Part shown: piece by piece, positions 1 to 14,500 of the stretch | How the letters are laid out: the number at the start of each line of letters is the position of its first letter | How positions within the stretch are numbered: position 1 is the stretch's first letter | Source: Puffinus mauretanicus | Lineage: Eukaryota; Chordata; Aves; Procellariiformes; Procellariidae | Assembly: GCA_023333565.1 (NCBI GenBank) | Contig: JAJKFH010002906.1 | Coordinates: 1,938,501 to 2,002,500 of the forward strand | Reading direction: 5' to 3' | Length of the DNA stretch: 64,000 nucleotides | Notes under the pieces: generated by a model | Seen by the model: only the letters and a program-made list of their open reading frames with translations | What the model was told of the DNA's origin: nothing | Database searches by the model: none | Program-made: the position numbers and the translations under genes

Positions 1-3000
1 ATTTAAAGTATCTTTTTGTCTGTATCTTCTTGATTATCTTTAATTGAGATCACATCCGCAAATAATAAAATAATTATTCAGTGCTTAAATTCTATTAGAA
101 TTAGTTCTTTTTAAACAAAGAAAACAAGGTCTCTTTTATCACGCATGCATTTTAGAGATCCTCATCGGCATAAATCTTTGAATTTAAATTATTTGAAACT
201 GGTAGATAAAAGTATAATCCCAGATTTCTGTTATATTGGAGGCTGGCTGACTTTGTAACCTTGATAAATAATAATGTGTACTGAGCAGTCCATCCTAGTA
301 TTCATTGTTGGTCTTGGACTTGGTGCCAAGCATAGTCTTTAATCTGAACTGGAATGTTGTGAGGGACTTCAGGGAAATTTTGCCTGGAGTTCTTTATAAG
401 CAAGTCCCAAAGGAACATCATGAAAGGAAAAGGATGTGAGAAAAATGAAAAGTGTTTGCCAAATTCCCATCACTACCGACTAAAATTGCATATATTCCTG
501 ATATCCATGCACACGAGTACTCTGCACTTCCCTGCTTTTAGTATTGAACGCCTGCATCATTGTGCTTACACAAGTAATTATTATTTACTTTCTGGTCCCA
601 AAAGAAGAAAGGATTTTAAAAATGAAAATAAATCTCTCAGCCAGGTTTTGCCCCTACACAAGAAACACCGGCCACATGAAGCCTCATGAAAGGTTACCAT
701 AAAAGCTAAAAACAAACAAGGATTACTCGAAAATGCAATTGCTCAACATACCCAGAACTGCCAGAAGCAGTTTCCTCTTTAGGCTATTGACTTCATAGTA
801 ACCTTACCCAACCCTTCTGAAATTTCCTGGTCAACAAGACTTTTCAGAAGTTTTGTGAAAAAAAAAAAAAAAAAAAAAAAAGCATTGGTTTTAGTCAGTT
901 TCCTTAAGACTGAATCACTTCACAAGAACTCAGACTAAACAATTGCAAAAGTTACTAAGAGTAAACCAGTTTATCCCTGTAGAGCAATAAAGGCAAACAA
1001 GCAGACAGGAAAGCTTGTTGGAAACAACCTCTAGACTACCAACTTGAGGGAAGATTCAGGTATCTACTGAATATCTGTCTTTCTGTATTGGAAGAAAAGG
1101 TATTGCAAAGCTTTTTCTTTTTTTTTTTACTTTTTATTTTAAGTAAGGGTTTCAGAGACACTCACCGGTATAAAGTAGGTGAAAGATTTCAGGCTGAGAG
1201 GGTTAATTCCTCATGAAAGTTTGGGTGATGATTATTCCTTTTCTAATTGGATACTATATTTACAGTTGTGAATATTTAAATTTTTAAAGGTCGTTCTCAA
1301 TGTAAAAACATAAAGTGCATTTTTTGAAAGTGTATTCAAATCAGAGAGGGAAGATAATTTGTGAGAATACATTGGCTCTGCATTTCCTGCTGTTAGCATA
1401 TTCCTGTCCCCGGTGATGACCGTGGGGGATTACTTACATGAACAAGTTCAGACACACATGTAAATATTAACACTACTGGACTATGTGCCTGTAACAAACA
1501 GAGCCCCATCTCACTCCTAGTTATAGTTAGTGATTAACATTTCAAGGAGAGACAGAAATTAACAAATAAGTATCCAGAAGATTGTTAAGGATTAGATGAG
1601 AAAGTTGGGCTCCCATCTAAGTGAGTGTGCTGTTATATTTTTGTTTACATAGAAGCTTGGACAGCTGGCCTGGCTGCAATCTATTTTAGTGCTTTAAGGC
1701 ACGTAATACAAATCTTATCCATCATTTCAGACCTAGGTCTTGTGAGATTAGCCTTATGAGGGTACAATGAACCAGTCTGTATGGAACAAGACACAGGAGT
1801 TACCTTTTATTTAAAATGTTTAAGGTGCTTTTAGAAGTTTTCCCATTCTTTAATGAAAACTGGCAGCTCACATTTCAATAACTCACAGGTTCTCCTTTCC
1901 AGGTTTCAAAACTGTAAACTCAAACAAGTGAAATTTGACCTTTAAAGAAGATGTTTATCACATAAAATTTGCCATTAGAAATGCTTGTAACCCAAAATGT
2001 CTATGACAGCATTATTTTCTTTCAGCAGAGGCTTACAGACCTTCAGTCAAGGAAGAGGCCTCCACCGTGATGCACAGGCATGCGATAAAAGATGCACTGT
2101 CCTACGGTACTTGAAGTCTAATGAAGACTAAGTTTCTTTTTTGGTCTTTTGCTATTTTAGTAGGCTTTTGGAGGGATCACAGAAGAGCCAATAACTCACT
2201 AGTGTGCTCCATGAAGAGCTGAGAGAACAGATGATGCAGAACTTCCTTTCCCCCCAAAGGGTTATCTGTGTGGACGCTGACATAAAACAGCATCAAGCCA
2301 GGCCTCGTCTCCCTGCTCAAAGTCAGATACAAGCACATGCAGAAACATTCACTTTCAACCAAGTGCTCCCAATTGCTTTTCCTTTTTTCTTTTCTTTTTC
2401 ATCTCCTTACTGGCGTTTACTACCTCTTATTTTGTTTGAGAGAAAAGTTAGGATCTTTCTAAGGAAAGAAAATAGTAAGTAAAATAAACATAAGGCAAGA
2501 CCCTACCAGCAACTTTTAAACAGAACTAAAGTTAAATTTGTGCATTTCCATTAAAAGTGCATGTCTTATTCTGACTCACGCAGGGTTTAACAAATGCAAA
2601 CTATTAAGTATGCTTAGAAGACTTTAAAGTATATCACTGAAGAGATTCAAGTCCTGTACTCACTTTTTCTAGGATTTTCATTTTAACAAATATGTGACAT
2701 TGTGGTTTGAGAACACAAAGCAATTTCTTCCTGGTATTTCACGTGACAGACATCATAGCTAATCTCTCTTTCTGACTTCTCATTCCTCGCAGAGCCATCA
2801 ACCCCGAGAGTGCTGATTGAGCTACAATAGGTGCTGCTCCTTAAAACACACTTTGAAAAAGTTTTGTTTTTCTTTAAACCTTAAGTCTTTTTCTTGCTGT
2901 TTCTGCTTTGATAGCCTATTGCAAACTTCCTGTCTACCTGCCACAGGCATTTGATTATAGCTTTTCCACCCATCCAAAGCATAATGAAATTCCTGCCCTG

Positions 3001-3798
3001 AAAGCCGGGGGTTGTGAGATGAAGGAAGAAAACAAGCTATTGTTTTCCTGCCTGGAAGTGGCTGCAGCCAAGAACAACATAGATTCCTCTGGTGCCACGT
3101 CTGTCACCAGCAGGCACACTCCTTCCAACGCCACGCTAACCGCCTTGTGCTTTTATTTGGAATGGGGGGGTTCCTCAATAAATAAAAGGACAGATGAAGC
3201 CAGAGGGGCAGCACAGGCTGCAGGAGCTTGGGGAAGGTTCTCCTGGCAGACCAGACTGGACATGAACAAACAGGAGCAAACAGATGTTACAGAACCACAA
3301 TTTTTCTAAAATCACAGGGGAACCTTGGCAGTCCTAAGGAATTTAATCAGTCAACCTTTCTATAAACAAATATGTAATTTAATTTTAAATGTCATCTCAT
3401 TCCAGGGTTCAGTTTCAGGTTGCTATCACACAGGCCTCTTCCTCGGGGAGATTTGTTCAAGGAGGATTTCTGAATTCACAAGAAGGAAAAGAGGACAAAA
3501 AAGTTTGATCGATCCCAAAAAGTACAGCCCTGTTTTGAATAACAAACCGTGAAACAAGGGGAGGACCAGGACTTTCTTTTAACAGTGATGGATTGAATGG
3601 CAAGCCTTGTTCTATAATTAGATAAAACATTTCCCGCAAAACTCTTAATTAGCCAGGAAATTCGTTTTCTGTAGTCTTACAATTCTCCATTATGGACCCA
3701 AAAACCTTTGAGGATTTGAATTACAAAAACTGGCAGGGTACAATAAAACACTGCAACTAGAATAAAATATCTTCAAATATGGAAGAGCAAATTCTGAT
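1..3798. other. Upstream non-coding DNA, left part
   Basis: This is AT-rich sequence with no recognisable exon, RNA gene or well-preserved transposon. It holds a 24-nt poly(A) run at 858-881. A somewhat GC-richer patch at about 2930-3310 contains a 133-codon open frame, but that frame opens with TTG rather than ATG and matches nothing I know. The rest is ordinary intergenic sequence as far as can be read by eye. Confidence 0.6.
858..881 (+). repeat. Poly(A) homopolymer, 24 nt
   Basis: An uninterrupted run of 24 A residues follows TTTTGTG. No retroposon body or target-site duplication is obvious next to it, so it is most simply a mononucleotide microsatellite. It is likely to vary in length between individuals. 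Confidence 0.9.
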
Positions 3799-4165
3799 AT
3801 AGAATCATAGAATCACAGAATCATTTAGGTTGGAAAAGACCCTAAAGATCATCGAGTCCAACCATAAACCTAGCACTGCCAAGTCCACCACTAAACCACA
3901 TCCCTAAGCGCCATGTCTACACGTTTTTTAAATACCTTCAGGGATGGTGACTCAACCACTTTCCTGGGCAACCTGTTCCAGTGCTTGACAACCCTTTCGG
4001 TGAAGAAATTTTTCCTAATATCCAATCTAAACCTCCCCTGGGGCAACTTGAAGCTGTTTCCTCCTGTCCTACCACTTGTTACTTGGGAGAAGAGACTGAC
4101 ACCCACCTGGCTACAACCTCCTGTCAGGTAGTTGTAGGGAGCGATAAGGTCTCCCCTCGGTGGAA
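3799..4165 (-). mobile_element. CR1 LINE, 5'-truncated 3' end
   Basis: Read on the minus strand, this is the 3' end of a chicken-repeat-1 (CR1) non-LTR retrotransposon. The minus-strand frame at 3891-4178 covers the conserved C-terminal tail of the CR1 ORF2 protein: [11 protein letters not shown], then [20 protein letters not shown], then [19 protein letters not shown], up to a stop. A short 3' UTR of about 90 bp follows and ends in the diagnostic AGAATCATAGAATCACAGAAT repeats (plus strand, from about 3799). The endonuclease and reverse transcriptase domains are absent, the usual result of 5' truncation at insertion. The frame is intact over this piece, so the copy is not very old. The left edge is sharp; the right (5') edge is placed only approximately where similarity seems to fade. 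Confidence 0.93.
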
Positions 4166-7100
4166 GCTCAGGAGTCATAATCCTTTCCTCGCTATATAAA
4201 ACTAACCTGTTCCTGCTAAGAGAATTTCAGCTCATAGGCCCAGTGTTAGAAATGCAAGACTTCATACTAATACACATCCTTCACCTTTTTCTTCCTGTTC
4301 AAGGGCATCACAAAGACTGAAAAATGTCTTGGAAAGAAAACCGGGTTTGGTTTCCTCAGCAGGAATTCCTACAATATACCCTATTATCTGCTGAGTCAGG
4401 AGCATCCTCGTTTTTCCTTTACTTGCCTCTTGGAATGAAATCTCCTGTTGGGCAACTAGAAACAGGGCACTAAGGCTCAGATCTGATACCAAACCCCTTA
4501 GGATATCAGCAGGCAGTTTGTCTCCATACGTGGCACCTGGCTGCAACTGTCCCCAGAAGCATTCGTTCTGCGTAGGTTAAATTATCCTGCAATGCAAAGT
4601 GACTTTCTAGCAGGCGAAGTTAGAAAATAAGAAACAGATTGCAAATACAACTAGATCAAAACATTGTGAAAAGCATCAGGGAGCTTGCTTATAAATTTAT
4701 GCTCAAATTAGGTAAACTCTCCGAAGATTGTCACATGCCAGCAAAGTTTCTCTTTCCCAGTACAGCTGGTTTTCAGGCACAATTCAGGCACGTCCCAAAG
4801 AGGAGCAAATGCATTTTCTAATCATTTGAACATCTTGATCCAAGAAGGGAAAAAAAATCTGACTGCCACCTCTGTTTCTGTTAGTGCTTTGGTTTTAAGT
4901 TTTGATACCATTAACATGTTATATACGACCGCATTCTTTCACTGAGGTCAGCACATGATTGCAATTACATTTTACAGCTTCCCTAGATATACAGTGTGAC
5001 TCAATATTGCTTCATAATCAGTTCTTCTGGCAAAATTAGCATAGATTCAGACAGGATTTAAGGACTATAATCAGGTCCATAGCTGTGAGTGGAAAGGAAG
5101 GAAATCTGAAGATATTTTGAACGTATCATGCTACCTTCAAGCTGTTGTGAGTGCAATACTCTCACTGTAGTTATGTTTGACTTGGGGCAGAGCAGATTAA
5201 AAGTCATTTCCCTGGATATTGATCAGTGCAATTAATACCCTCAAATAGAGAATCATGTAGTACTAGTTTCCAGGATATTTTTTTCTAGGCAATTCTAAGG
5301 AGGTTCAAAGTTTACATTTAATTTGAAGAAGGGGGCTTATTTGATGTTTATTTGAATTAGTCAAAGGTTGTGCAAATTGATGTGGGCTAGAAACCAGTGG
5401 GAATAGCCTTTCATTATCTCTCCAGCATTTATGCCACATTTCTCTGCCATAATTACAGTATGTCTTTCTTAAGGTTTTTCAGGCTAAGAAATTATATTCT
5501 TAATCTAAGGATGGAAGTGAAACAGAATAGTGAAAAGAATATGTTAAAAAAATAGATTTGAGACCCAAATTATGCCCATCCATAATCTCAAAGGGTATTT
5601 ACAGTCATATAAAATTGGCACCATCTAGTATCAAGATGTACCCCCAGGTGTAATCAGAATTAAAACATACATTTACTTTTCTGTCTGCATGTTAATCTGG
5701 ATAGTATAACAGATCAATCTGAGAGAGTAAATTAGATTTTCCTCTGACATCTATTCCATCCACAGAATTAGTTTAACAGTATAATCACGCTTACCAACAC
5801 TTTAAACTTGGAGATGTTTCATGCTCTAATGATAATGTCTGAGCCAAAAATACCACTTGACTTCAGTCCTTGTACGATTTGGTGAGAGGATGAATGGGGA
5901 AATTCCCATATTAGCAAACAGTTTGAACGTGAAGCCACTGACACAGCACCTCACTGTCACACTTTGGAATCCATTCAGATGTCCAGCTCTACAGAATCCC
6001 CAAAATATCAGAGCCATTCCCCTTGTGGGTATTGCCCTACTGTGGAGGTACTAGAAGCTTTCTGAGCTAGCAATATGAGCTCAGTTTGAAACAATCCTTT
6101 GTTCTTAGTATATGAAGGAATGTATAGACATTCAACAGTGCATTATAATGAATCACTTATGTATCCTATATGTATCAGTCTAGTCTACAGGGGAAAAAAA
6201 AGGAAGTAATTTATTTTGTATACATAGAAAAGAATGTTTATGCATGTATTTAGAATTTCCCAGGTGTTTTCAATTTCAAAACATCAAAGATATATGCATC
6301 GAAACGCAGATATTTTTTCTTTTTTTTTTTTTGTAATGGAGCTGGTGGTGTCTTTTCTGTCCAAAATGAATTCCTAATTCTTAGGAAATTCTTAGGAAAC
6401 CGCTGATGGAAAAAGAGGGAGACAGATTTCTGCTACTTTGAGACAGCAGCAGGTTTGCTAAAAAATGAAGTACCAGAATGTCAGACTGAGTATGCTTTTG
6501 GAAAGGACATTTCAAGCTTACAAAGAGGTCATGTTAAAAACAACTAAAAAAATTTACACATTTTTAAAAGCTATTCATACTTATTTTGCTCCCAATCTTG
6601 CTCCTCATTCTTTTTTTGTTTGATTGGTTTTTTTTAAATTCTGAGTAGGCATGTACATAATTGATGCAGATGAAGATGCAATTAATGCTAATACATTTCT
6701 TGTAACATCTCTAAAGAATGAGTATCAGACTCCTTTTAAATGTGAGCGGGCCTTTTTCCCTAGGGGAGCAAAAAGCGGGGCCGGTTCATATTAGTTATGA
6801 TTCCATTCTGGCAAGAAGTTAGACCGTTTCACTCTCGACGTCTCCTTCTAGCTCAAGTAATAAAGACAGGTCTGGAAATCCAATTACCATCTCTTGTCTG
6901 AAATCTTTTAAAGAACTTAGAAAAGATCTCAGTGAGAGAGAGAGACCCAGAAAACATATTTTAAAAGCTTGGTTTTTAAAGTTTATGCTTGTGTCCTTAC
7001 TGTTTAGCGTTCAGAGTTTAAATGATGTGATTACCAACATAAATGCACTGTATGTTATGACTGTTAAGTCAATTACTGATTTATTTCTTTTTTTCTGGCT

Positions 7101-10100
7101 ACAACACCAGAGAAACGGCATATAGGGTTTTCTGCATTCTATTTGCAGCCCTGGTACCGGCTTGCATCTCAGTCCAAAAGGCAATGGAAACATGTTTACC
7201 AAGAAGGGAAAAAAAAGCTATTAAGAACAGGGAGAGATAAGCATTATTTCACAAAATTAGTTTTGGTCATACATGTATCTCTTTTGCTTTTATTCTTTCT
7301 AAAATGAGAGTGAAGGTGTATGGCAAGAACAGGTGCAGAAATGCAGGTTTCTAAAATGGGTATGGAAGGCCAGTTTCAAATCACAGCAGGGAAAAACATC
7401 AAGATTGAGGTGCTTGTTCAGTCAAAACAAATAGGCACGTTTTAACCACAGGGTATTTGCAGGAGCCATTTCATACATGACCTGGAGAAAATGACACTAG
7501 ACAAAGAAATTAAAAGAAATATGTTGTGCACAGAAAATGTAGGAAGAGCAAACGAAGGAAAATTCACCGCATAAGTAGACCCCTCTCACTGATGTTTGTT
7601 AAACAAATGAAGGTGCTTTGGTAAAACATTCTGTGCTGGGGAAAATCATTTATGATGTAGGTAGAATGATTCTATAATTTGGCCTTAGATTTTGTGATGA
7701 GGAGATGCAATATGAATCAAACACAAGCATGCAAGTTAGTTCACATAAGCTACCCACAGCCATGGGGTGGGTTGTGTATGTAACTAGCTGACCACACAGA
7801 TCCACTGCTCAGTGCTGCCATCGTCTGTGCTTTGTCAATTAAGAAGGACTTATCACTCAGGTGTTTTCTTACTAGTTTTCTTTTTAGGGGCACTGAATTT
7901 CAAACCAGAGACTTCCTAACTGACTCACATTTGCTTTTTAAAATGAAAAGTGCTGCTTCTCCCAAAGTGTAGAAGTCGTCACACCTTCATCTCAAACCAG
8001 TGATCACAGATAGAGCCAGTTTAGAATATTCTGTCATCAAGGTCAAACTTTATCAGGAGAGCACCAGTTTTAGCAAGATTTACAAAGAAGGAAATCTCAG
8101 AAGAGAATCTGCATTTTTGTCACGGGAAGCTCCAAGTCCAGGCCACTCTGTTGGGAAGGAGGGCATACAAGTTCCAGGTACCAGGTCTGTTGAGCTGCAG
8201 CAGAGGACCTGTACCCATGTCTCTCAGATCACAAGGAAGTGTCCACATCCTTAGAGTACGGATTCCTTCAAAATCCGGTGTTTCAAAAAACAGCCTCCAG
8301 AACACCCAGGCTTAGGACAGGAGACTTGCAGATTTCTGAAGCAAGAACAAAGACAAAGAAAAACAGACACACCGGACAAGAAGGACAAGTCCAATGGGTC
8401 ACCTTCTGCTCATTTGTATATCTAGGGTTACTCACATGGATGCTTGAGTAATAATCATAGACAGACATTAACCAGGCAAAGGAACCTGTACTGTGTCAGA
8501 AATAGGTAATTGTTAGCATTTGCACAAACCAGCTTAGTTTTAGAAAATTTTGGCTTTTATCAAAAGCTACTCTGTCAGAAGGCTCCTGATGACCTATAGG
8601 CATAACAAGGTTATTTGCAGCAGTCCCTAGTGCCAGTGTTCCCACAACCAGCCTTCTTCAGGATGTGTTTTATACAAAGTAGATCATCTCACAATTCTGA
8701 ATCTCGAGGATTCTCAAAGGATTGAGGAGGTATTAGAAAAATACCAGAAAATTATTGCAAAGTTGTTTAACATAAAAATTAAAAATAAAGAAAAACTTGT
8801 TTTTAATTTATTTTTAAATCATATTACACAATAGACAGGATCTTGAGCTCCTACCTACCTTTTTGGCCCATATGAAGGGAAATGAACCAAAAAGAAAATC
8901 CTCTATAAATGTATCCAAGAGTTGTCCACTTTTATGGCCCCAAGAGGCTTAGTGCTGAATCCTGCCTACGGTCACTCAACCCATTCTCCCTGTTTTGAAT
9001 GGTGTTCAGGCTGGCACACACGTAACATGGTAATATCCTTAAAAGGTTACATCACAACATTGTCAAACAATCTAGGTTATTTTACTTTTATATTATTTCT
9101 AAATATTAATATTAAATTACAAATTCTGTCATGTTATGAGACGTTTTTCACATTATCCTAACAACAACAACAACAAAATCTGGTTTAGAGAAATAAGAAA
9201 CATTGAAAACACCAAGAGAGGGGTGTCCAGGAAGGAAGAAATGGAGATTGATCTTACATAAGGGTGACTGAATCTGAAGGTTGATGTTATTAAATTGAAC
9301 ATCTTAAAAAAGAATAAAGGTGTGAGAAAATTGCAGCAGGACTGACGTTATGTGACTACAGAACTAGAGAATAAGAGAGCCAGGACTGCTGAGAAGTAGG
9401 CGGTCTACCAGTAATCTAGTATCTGGCCATGAGGCAATGCCATTTCCAGGCTGAGCTTGGTCAAAAGACACCATGTAGATGCTACTGTGAAGTCCTAACT
9501 CTCATTAATCTTTCAGCTCCAGGTCTCTGTGTAGCATTTTTATACATTGCATTCTTGGGGGAAAAAAAGTCATCTTTTACTAACAAATACTGCAAAAGAG
9601 GTTTCTTTCTAACTGCAAATTACTTTTGGGATCTGCTTTTGACTCATACTTTGAGTAAAAATGGGAAATTCCAATATTTTGTAACTTTAATTTCATTCCA
9701 GTGACCTGCAACCAGAAATTACAGGAAAGTTTCCTGTTGGAAACTGTTTGTGGTGTTTGAGAACACTGTGCATGGCGAGCCAGCTGCACGCCCTCAATTT
9801 TTTGTTCCCTGACTGAGCCCGCGTGTGGGTTTGGGCTTTCAGAATGGTTGCTCACAGGCAGAGGTGACAGGGTCTCTTTCTCCTCGTGTGTCCACCTACT
9901 CCTCATTTCCACAACAAGCAGAGAGGCTGAACCTTAACGCAGAGCTGCTTCTGACCTGCTGCAGATTACAGCTGAACATGAACCCAAACTGGTACCAGTT
10001 TGCAATGTAACCTGCCTGCATTGGTGAGACACAACTTTCCAATTCCCTCTTTGAAGCTAAGACATTAACAGCTGTGGTCAGGTTTTACGGCTCTCCAGCA

Positions 10101-11540
10101 CTTGAACAGAGCCTGGCCAGATCTGCTTCAGACCTCTGGACCGTGGAAACCCGAGCGCCCCGTGAAAACATCAGGGATACGTATTGCTATTGCCAATCTG
10201 CCCGCCTGGCAAGCCCTGTAGGAACTCAGTTAACTCTACCTACTTGATTAAAGTTCAGTGAAGTGTATATAGTTTCATCCAGAAGAAGTTAGGAAAATTA
10301 CTTAGTTTTGGTGAGAAAATATCAATCCATCTTGAATGAAAGTTAAGAACCTAAATCATATTTGCGCCTCTCTTCAAAATGCTGGATAAAAGAAAATTTG
10401 GTCTCTCAGAATCATTCCCTCAGCTTCTTTCAGTTCTCCCTGAAACACCTTTCCAGTAGCATAAGCAGCGAGTTGATATTTAGGCAGATGAGTTCATTAT
10501 TGGCTTGTTTTTTTAAGAATGACTGTATCACGCGGTAGTTATGACACTACTTTTCCAGACTTTTGTCTAACCCAGTTTTGCTTCTTATTAAATTGCGAGC
10601 ACTTTAGGACCAACAATTTTTTCTTCTTCTGTATTTGTAGTTATATGTGGGTTTTTGCATAATAATAATCTTGTACGTACTGTTGTGTTTGGGTTTGGTT
10701 TTTTTTTTTCCCAAACAAGAAGCATCCAAATATACCCTCCTGAACAGCAGTACAGAGCTCCTGGAATATTAATTATGTGTAGCTCATTTCAGGATTCCAA
10801 GATACGGTTGTAACCGTCCTGATTAAATCCATCCCACAAGTAAAACATAATCTGGTGAGTGGCAAGAGGTTAGAGAGATAATTATTTATCCTACACTGTC
10901 TTAAACTAACTTTGGAGATGCGCTTCAATCAGGTTTTTAATTAATATTTCCCTTAAGTGATCTCTGTTTCCTTAATGACTTTGGCTATGTGTTAGCAAAA
11001 TTTTCTGATGGTGGAGCTGGGGGGAGATTATGAAGAAAGGAGAGAATAGCGTATTATACATGAATAATGATTGTGAGGCTTAGAAAAATAATAGTGAAAT
11101 GGAAAATACTATGAAACTTAAACTCAGAGAAAAAGATATTAATAAAAATTTCTGCTATGACCCTGTTAGGATTATGCCTATTAGGATTTGCAAGACAGAG
11201 ATCTGAATACATTAGTGGCATTGAGGAATAGCAGTTTATAAGGTTTCCAACTAGATTTAGTATTTCAAGCAGTGATGGAGAAGTATTAAAACAAGTGAAA
11301 ATCTCATCTGGAATACTGTGGGCAATGTTCCAGAAAAATAATTCTAAAATACAGCCTTCAGGTAAGGGAGGTCTCGATGATGCAGTATGCATTTCTATGC
11401 CTCTTGGCAAACTTCACTGTATAATTTCATTATTTAATCTTCACTAAAAGCCTGTCCAGAAAAGCAGGGAAAAATGCATTTGGCCTTCTGATTTGAGCTA
11501 GGGAGCAGGGAACACTGATATTAAAATAACTCCTTATTTT

Positions 11541-11570
11541 CCTTGTGCATCAGTTTCCCCATCTGCGAAA
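11541..11570 (+). repeat. Possible MIR-like SINE relic
   Basis: The stretch contains TGCATCAGTTTCCCCATCTG, close to the well-known MIR/CORE-SINE segment GCCTCAGTTTCCCCATCTGT. Only about 30 bp match convincingly. The upstream part of the MIR consensus, including the GACCTTGGGCAAGTCACTT block, is not recognisable, so this may be a worn fragment or a coincidence. Confidence 0.35.
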
Positions 11571-14500
11571 CAACAAAGCTATTTTCCCAGTTTTGTAAAC
11601 ATAATTAAGCTAATTAAATACTCATCAGTTTGAATGATGAATTAAGCACACTTTGCTCTGCCTCTGTCCGATATCATGACTCATGACTCTGTCTGACATT
11701 ACAACTGAAGAAAACAAAAACATCTAGCTTTAATCCAGGCACTGGCAGCACCTAAACTTACTATTGTCTCCTTTTATGAGCCCTTGAAGTGCTTCAGGCG
11801 CCCAGGGCACTGCTTCTGTCCAGAACCACTCCGGACTGGGCAGATTGCCAGGCTCCCAGGAGAGCAGTCAGGAGACTGAGCAAAACTGGAAGGGGCCCAG
11901 TACAGAGGATGGTTTCAGGGAATTCCCAGTCTACACCTACGATATGAGTCCTCTCCAATACGCAACTGCGGAAACTGTCTTTTCAATGAAATGGCAGCGC
12001 CTTTCATCTGGAGTTAGAGAATCAGGAGAACTTGCAATTGAAGTCCTGTACTCAATTCTTTCCATGTCTTCGGAAGCTGTAAATCACATTTTACAATTTA
12101 TGAAAAGAAATACCCAAAGCCTGTTGAATAAGTGTCACTGTGCAACAGATGCAAGATTACATGAGAGAAAAAAAACAGGAACATGATTCTACTATCTACT
12201 TGTTAGGGCACTGAAGAGAGAAAACAGAGTTGGGAAATCCTAGTTTGATGTTCCTATTTTCCACTAAACTCTAGCAAGAAATACGCAAGTAGGGGTTTAG
12301 TATTCCCTCGTCCACTGAGCAATGTTAACTAGACTGAGGGAGCCAATGCTTCCTTCCTCTCATCCAGTGAAAGTGGGATTTGCTACTAAACACTAGTATC
12401 ACTTTAATAGGTCGTGTAGAGAACATCTCATCCTCATAGCCTCTCAGAGGAGGAGATGTGATTAGGCCACCATCAGCTTAAGAAGATCATTAAACCCAGA
12501 TTTTCTAAATACTCAAACCACTAAGCTGGCAGTGGAGGGGGCTCCCTGCGGGGCAGACAGGGCAGGCACATCCTTTATGCTTGTCCTGTGGGTGATTCAC
12601 ATGGTAGGAGGACACCTCCTGATGTACCAGGGAGGGATCTAATATATGGAGACAAAGAGCCTGAAAGTTGAATGATGCAGTGCCTGTTTCCTTCAGCCCT
12701 CAGCTAGAAAGTATGATAGGATAATCTGAATGAATGGGCAATTCATGACTCATATGACTTTTTTTGCGATTTTCCAGACATCCTTTTGGAAATTTTCCAG
12801 TCATTGGAGCGTCTTTTTATCCCCAAATACCACAAAAGATTAAGGTGATTGAGAAATCCTCTTTGCAAAGTGGGAGCTTATTTTTGGAAAAAACTTCAGA
12901 TGTCAGCTTTAATAAGTACACAATGCCTGATCTCCGTGGTCACATTGTGATGTAACTTAAAATAACCTGCTAAGCAGACAAAGTATTATTTTTAGGAGAA
13001 GATTCATAATGAAATTGAGTATTGCAGCACCTTATTTAAGAGGTGGTCTTTACAGCCCTGAGTTAAGTGCAAAGGCTCCCCTGCATGATACATAAGAAGG
13101 GCTGCTACCTAAAATTTGGATTCTCAACAGTGCATGTTCTGAGAAATAAATTGCCATAGATAGCTAGGAGGTAAATCCACAGAGTCACGTAAGATTTCAT
13201 CTCTGCCTGTATACAGCATGTCAGGTAGGTGTGTTTACAGCTGAAAATATTTTCATAAAAAGGAAGTCTTCTTAGGGCCTAGAATCTCTTGGTTTAACTG
13301 CACATACATTTAAATGATAGATGGAAGAGCAGTTGCTTCTACTTTCTGCTCAGTAACTCAGTGGTTACTGTCACCATACACTGCAGCGAGCCCCAGGTTC
13401 ACCATGGTTCTCAGCCTTTCTGAGTTTTGATCTATGCCTCCTACTACAGAGCTTTAAAGACTGGGCAAGGCTTTTTTGGCAAAGGAGTATTTTTACTCAT
13501 GAAGGTGCTCTTGAGAGGCGGGTTCAAACCCATATTCTGGACTAAAGGACTTTCTAGGTATTGTGAGAAAGGGGGCACCAGGACACCAATTTTTTTAATT
13601 GTCCACTCACTCTTTGAGTCCAAACCAGCAAGATTCAGAGCACCACAGTCAGTCATACAGCCAAAGGCAGGTCTGAAGGATTCCACTGAGGGTGTAGGGT
13701 AACAGAGGTGGTTCATCATCCTAAACCTTCTATTTGCTGGTGAGGCAGCTGTCCCTTTGGGCACTCTTTTGATGAGCAGACATTTAGTAGGAAGCCTCGC
13801 TCTCCTGATTTGCAGAGAACCAATGCATTTTAGTATTATCCTAATTTGGAGGGCCAATGTGATTCCAATTAATTAAAATTTGCCAGCTGGTTGGATATGA
13901 GCCCTCCTCACTGCGTGTTCACATTATATTCTGTTTGTAAATGTGCATTGGGACACATCCTGTCCTCATTTCACAGCTGTAAATAAAATGATTCTAGCTT
14001 TTTAGTAGTGTCCGTGAAAACAAGGTTCCTCACTCTTTCAAGGGTCAGCTTTTAAATGGCATCACGTAGTATTGCTCCTCTGAGTTCTGTACACATCTGC
14101 TGAATCATGAAGCTGAGCACTTATTCTAAGATACTGTTCTTGCCTTCAGCCCCTAAGGCTCCAAATAGCTCTACCTTCCGTTTCTTGTTGATTTTACATT
14201 CCAGTCTTTTAATCAACATGCTATGTTGTACCACATCATACACTCAAATTTCTGTGAGGCATTTTACATCAACACTATTACTTTTAGCAACTAAGTGTGT
14301 AATCTCATTTAAAAAAAAAAAGGTCCAATTAGCTTGTCAAATTCTATCTGCCATAAACAGTGCTGAATGATTTCAATTAATGGATAGAAATATAATCACC
14401 TTAGTTCTTTATTAATTTATCAAAGCCAAGCTAACACAGCTCTTCTGATTTGGATCATTCTAGTCCCTCTTTTTAAGTAACTGGGGATTTACTGATAAGA

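Noticed and set aside
12470..12525. Reverse-strand TAGTGGTTTGAGT ... GGGTTTAAT resembling SINE A and B boxes
   Set aside because: The spacing between the boxes is too short and the rest of the SINE is not recognisable.
13515..13535. B-box-like GGTTCAAACCC suggesting a tRNA or SINE
   Set aside because: No matching A box at the right spacing and no cloverleaf stems could be drawn, so neither a tRNA gene nor a SINE can be supported.
13444..13857. 137-codon minus-strand frame
   Set aside because: The product resembles no protein family, and the region has no splice or promoter context. Chance frames of this length are expected.
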